From the NCBI GenBank assembly GCA_030616465.1, contig JAUWXH010000122.1, forward strand, positions 1-6,574: a stretch of 6,574 bases of DNA, written 5' to 3'. A program made the position numbers and the translations under genes. Under the pieces are notes generated by a model that saw nothing but the letters and a program-made list of their open reading frames with translations, did no database searches and was not told the origin of the DNA. The DNA is from Planctomycetota bacterium. GTDB lineage: Bacteria > Planctomycetota > Phycisphaerae > UBA1845 > Fen-1342. Position 1 is the first letter of the stretch. Every line of letters begins with the position of its first letter. Shown here one piece after another: positions 5,693 to 6,574 of this stretch.

Positions 5693-6574
5693 CTAGCCTC
5701 CTTGCTTGGGTTCGGCCTCCAGCCTGCGGCCCACCCGCAGCTTGGCGCTGCGGCTACGCCGATTCCGCTTGCGCTCCTCGGGGTCGGCGACGACGGGGCG
5801 GCGGGTGAGCTCCTCCATGGTGCCGGCCGCCTTCGCCTGCCGCAGGAACCGTTTGACCATCCCGTCCTCCAGGCTGTGGAAGCTGATCACGGCGAGCTTC
5901 CCGCCGGGACGCAGGTGCGCCACAACCTGTTCGAGGAACGCCTCGAGGTTTTCGAGCTCTCGATTGACGGCGACGCGCAGGGCCTGAAAGACACGGGTTG
6001 CGGGGTGAATCCTCCCGCGATGTGGCTCGCGCCCGGCGCTGCGGGCGCCCTGTACCGCTGCCGCCAGCGCGCGCGTCGTCGTGATCCGGCCGCCGTGACG
6101 GGCCCGGCAGATCTGCTTGGCGATCTTGCGGCTCAGCCCCTCCTGGCCCAAGCGGTAAAACAAATCCGCCAGCTCGCGCTCGGACAGCGCGTTGACTAGG
6201 TCAACGGCGGTGCTCTTCTGGCTACGGTCGTAGCGCATGTCGAGCGGCCCTTCGCGCTCGAACGAAAAGCCGCGCGACGCATCCTGCAACTGGGCGGAAT
6301 TGACGCCAAGATCCAGGAGCATGTGATCCACCTGCACGGCCCCGATTCGCGGCAGCTCGTCGGCGAAGTCGCTGTAGTTCGCTTTGACCAAGTACCAGCC
6401 CTCGTCGCCGCCGGCTCTCAGCCGCTGACGCGCACCATCCAGCATCACCTCATCAAGATCGAGGCCGAGGTAACGACCGCCGGGCAGAATGCGTGGCAAC
6501 AGCACCGCGGCGTGGCCGCCCAACCCGACCGTTCCGTCGAGAATCAGTTGTCCGGGCCGCGGCTCCAGCAGGCG
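5693..6574 (-). CDS. rsmH: RsmH, 16S rRNA (cytosine-1402-N4)-methyltransferase (partial, N-terminus missing)
   Basis: RsmH (MraW) uses S-adenosylmethionine to N4-methylate C1402 of 16S rRNA in the ribosomal P site. The frame is open to the right edge and gives 293 residues; about 15-20 residues at the N-terminus are missing compared with the usual length near 310. Visible motifs, numbered from the first visible codon: SAM-binding DGTVGLGGHA at 13-22, LGLDLDEVML at 36-45, LLDLGVNSAQL at 86-96, RGFSFEREGPLDMRYD at 101-116, the RNA-binding helical insert (about 120-200) ending in RIHPATRVFQALRVAVNREL at 188-207, and LAVISFHSLED at 227-237, then the basic tail RSRSAKLRV at 273-281. These blocks are diagnostic. 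One oddity is Gly238 after HSLED, where Arg is usual. An apparent TTG start at 6523 is not the real one, since conserved sequence continues upstream to the edge. It is the first gene visible here of the dcw operon; mraZ would be expected beyond the edge. Confidence 0.97.
   Translation of the reverse strand, partial: RLLEPRPGQLILDGTVGLGGHAAVLLPRILPGGRYLGLDLDEVMLDGARQRLRAGGDEGWYLVKANYSDFADELPRIGAVQVDHMLLDLGVNSAQLQDASRGFSFEREGPLDMRYDRSQKSTAVDLVNALSERELADLFYRLGQEGLSRKIAKQICRARHGGRITTTRALAAAVQGARSAGREPHRGRIHPATRVFQALRVAVNRELENLEAFLEQVVAHLRPGGKLAVISFHSLEDGMVKRFLRQAKAAGTMEELTRRPVVADPEERKRNRRSRSAKLRVGRRLEAEPKQGG
5697..5701 (-). promoter_or_regulatory. Shine-Dalgarno site deciding the LysM gene start
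   Basis: The junction reads GGAGGCTAGTGATG on the coding strand: a perfect GGAGG, the rsmH stop TAG, then a GTG and an ATG in the same frame. GGAGG is six bases from the ATG (5690) but only three from the GTG (5693), so the ATG is the better start. The site lies within the last rsmH codons, which fits translational coupling of the LysM gene to rsmH. Confidence 0.7.

Noticed and set aside
5702..6199. Plus-strand open frame opposite rsmH, and similar overlapping frames across the LysM and ftsI genes
   Set aside because: They have no domain or plausible start context, and the composition is that of shadows in GC-rich DNA.
6521..6523. TTG as a start codon of a short RsmH
   Set aside because: It lies in the middle of the SAM-binding motif GTVGLGGHA; conserved sequence continues upstream to the window edge, so the gene is simply cut by the window.

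Overview
This window is a contiguous, single-strand piece of a division and cell wall (dcw) cluster. Every gene lies on the minus strand, so transcription runs from the right edge to the left. In transcription order it holds: rsmH (16S rRNA methyltransferase, 5' end cut by the right edge), a membrane-anchored protein with two LysM domains, a small FtsL-like protein, ftsI (division transpeptidase, PBP3 class), murE (UDP-MurNAc-tripeptide synthetase) and murF (3' end cut by the left edge). The genes are packed with gaps of about 2 to 40 bases. I see no internal promoter and no rho-independent terminator, so this looks like the middle of one long operon.

The DNA is GC-rich (roughly two thirds GC by eye). 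As a result several long open frames run opposite or across the real genes; these are coding shadows. Gene order matches the standard bacterial core rsmH-ftsL-ftsI-murE-murF, with one addition: the LysM gene sits between rsmH and ftsL, where most bacteria have nothing. That protein's architecture (one N-terminal membrane segment, a long Pro/Ala/Glu-rich linker, C-terminal LysM pair) together with the high GC reminds me of Planctomycetota or a neighbouring phylum. This is a weak taxonomic inference from general resemblance, not from a search. MurE carries the DNPR motif typical of meso-diaminopimelate-adding enzymes, so the peptidoglycan is probably DAP-type.

The genes form one pathway. MurE and MurF build the UDP-MurNAc-pentapeptide in the cytoplasm. 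FtsI cross-links the polymer at the septum with help from the FtsL-like protein. The LysM protein is likely to bind the same wall from the membrane. RsmH modifies the ribosomal P site and is in this operon by long-conserved linkage.

The points most worth a second look are: (i) the LysM gene embedded in the divisome operon; (ii) a MurF with glutamate where the E. coli enzyme has its essential carbamoylated lysine; and (iii) an AT-rich tandem heptamer repeat at the ftsI-murE junction that supplies stop codons in all three frames and encodes the last residues of FtsI. I do not see a wholly new system here.
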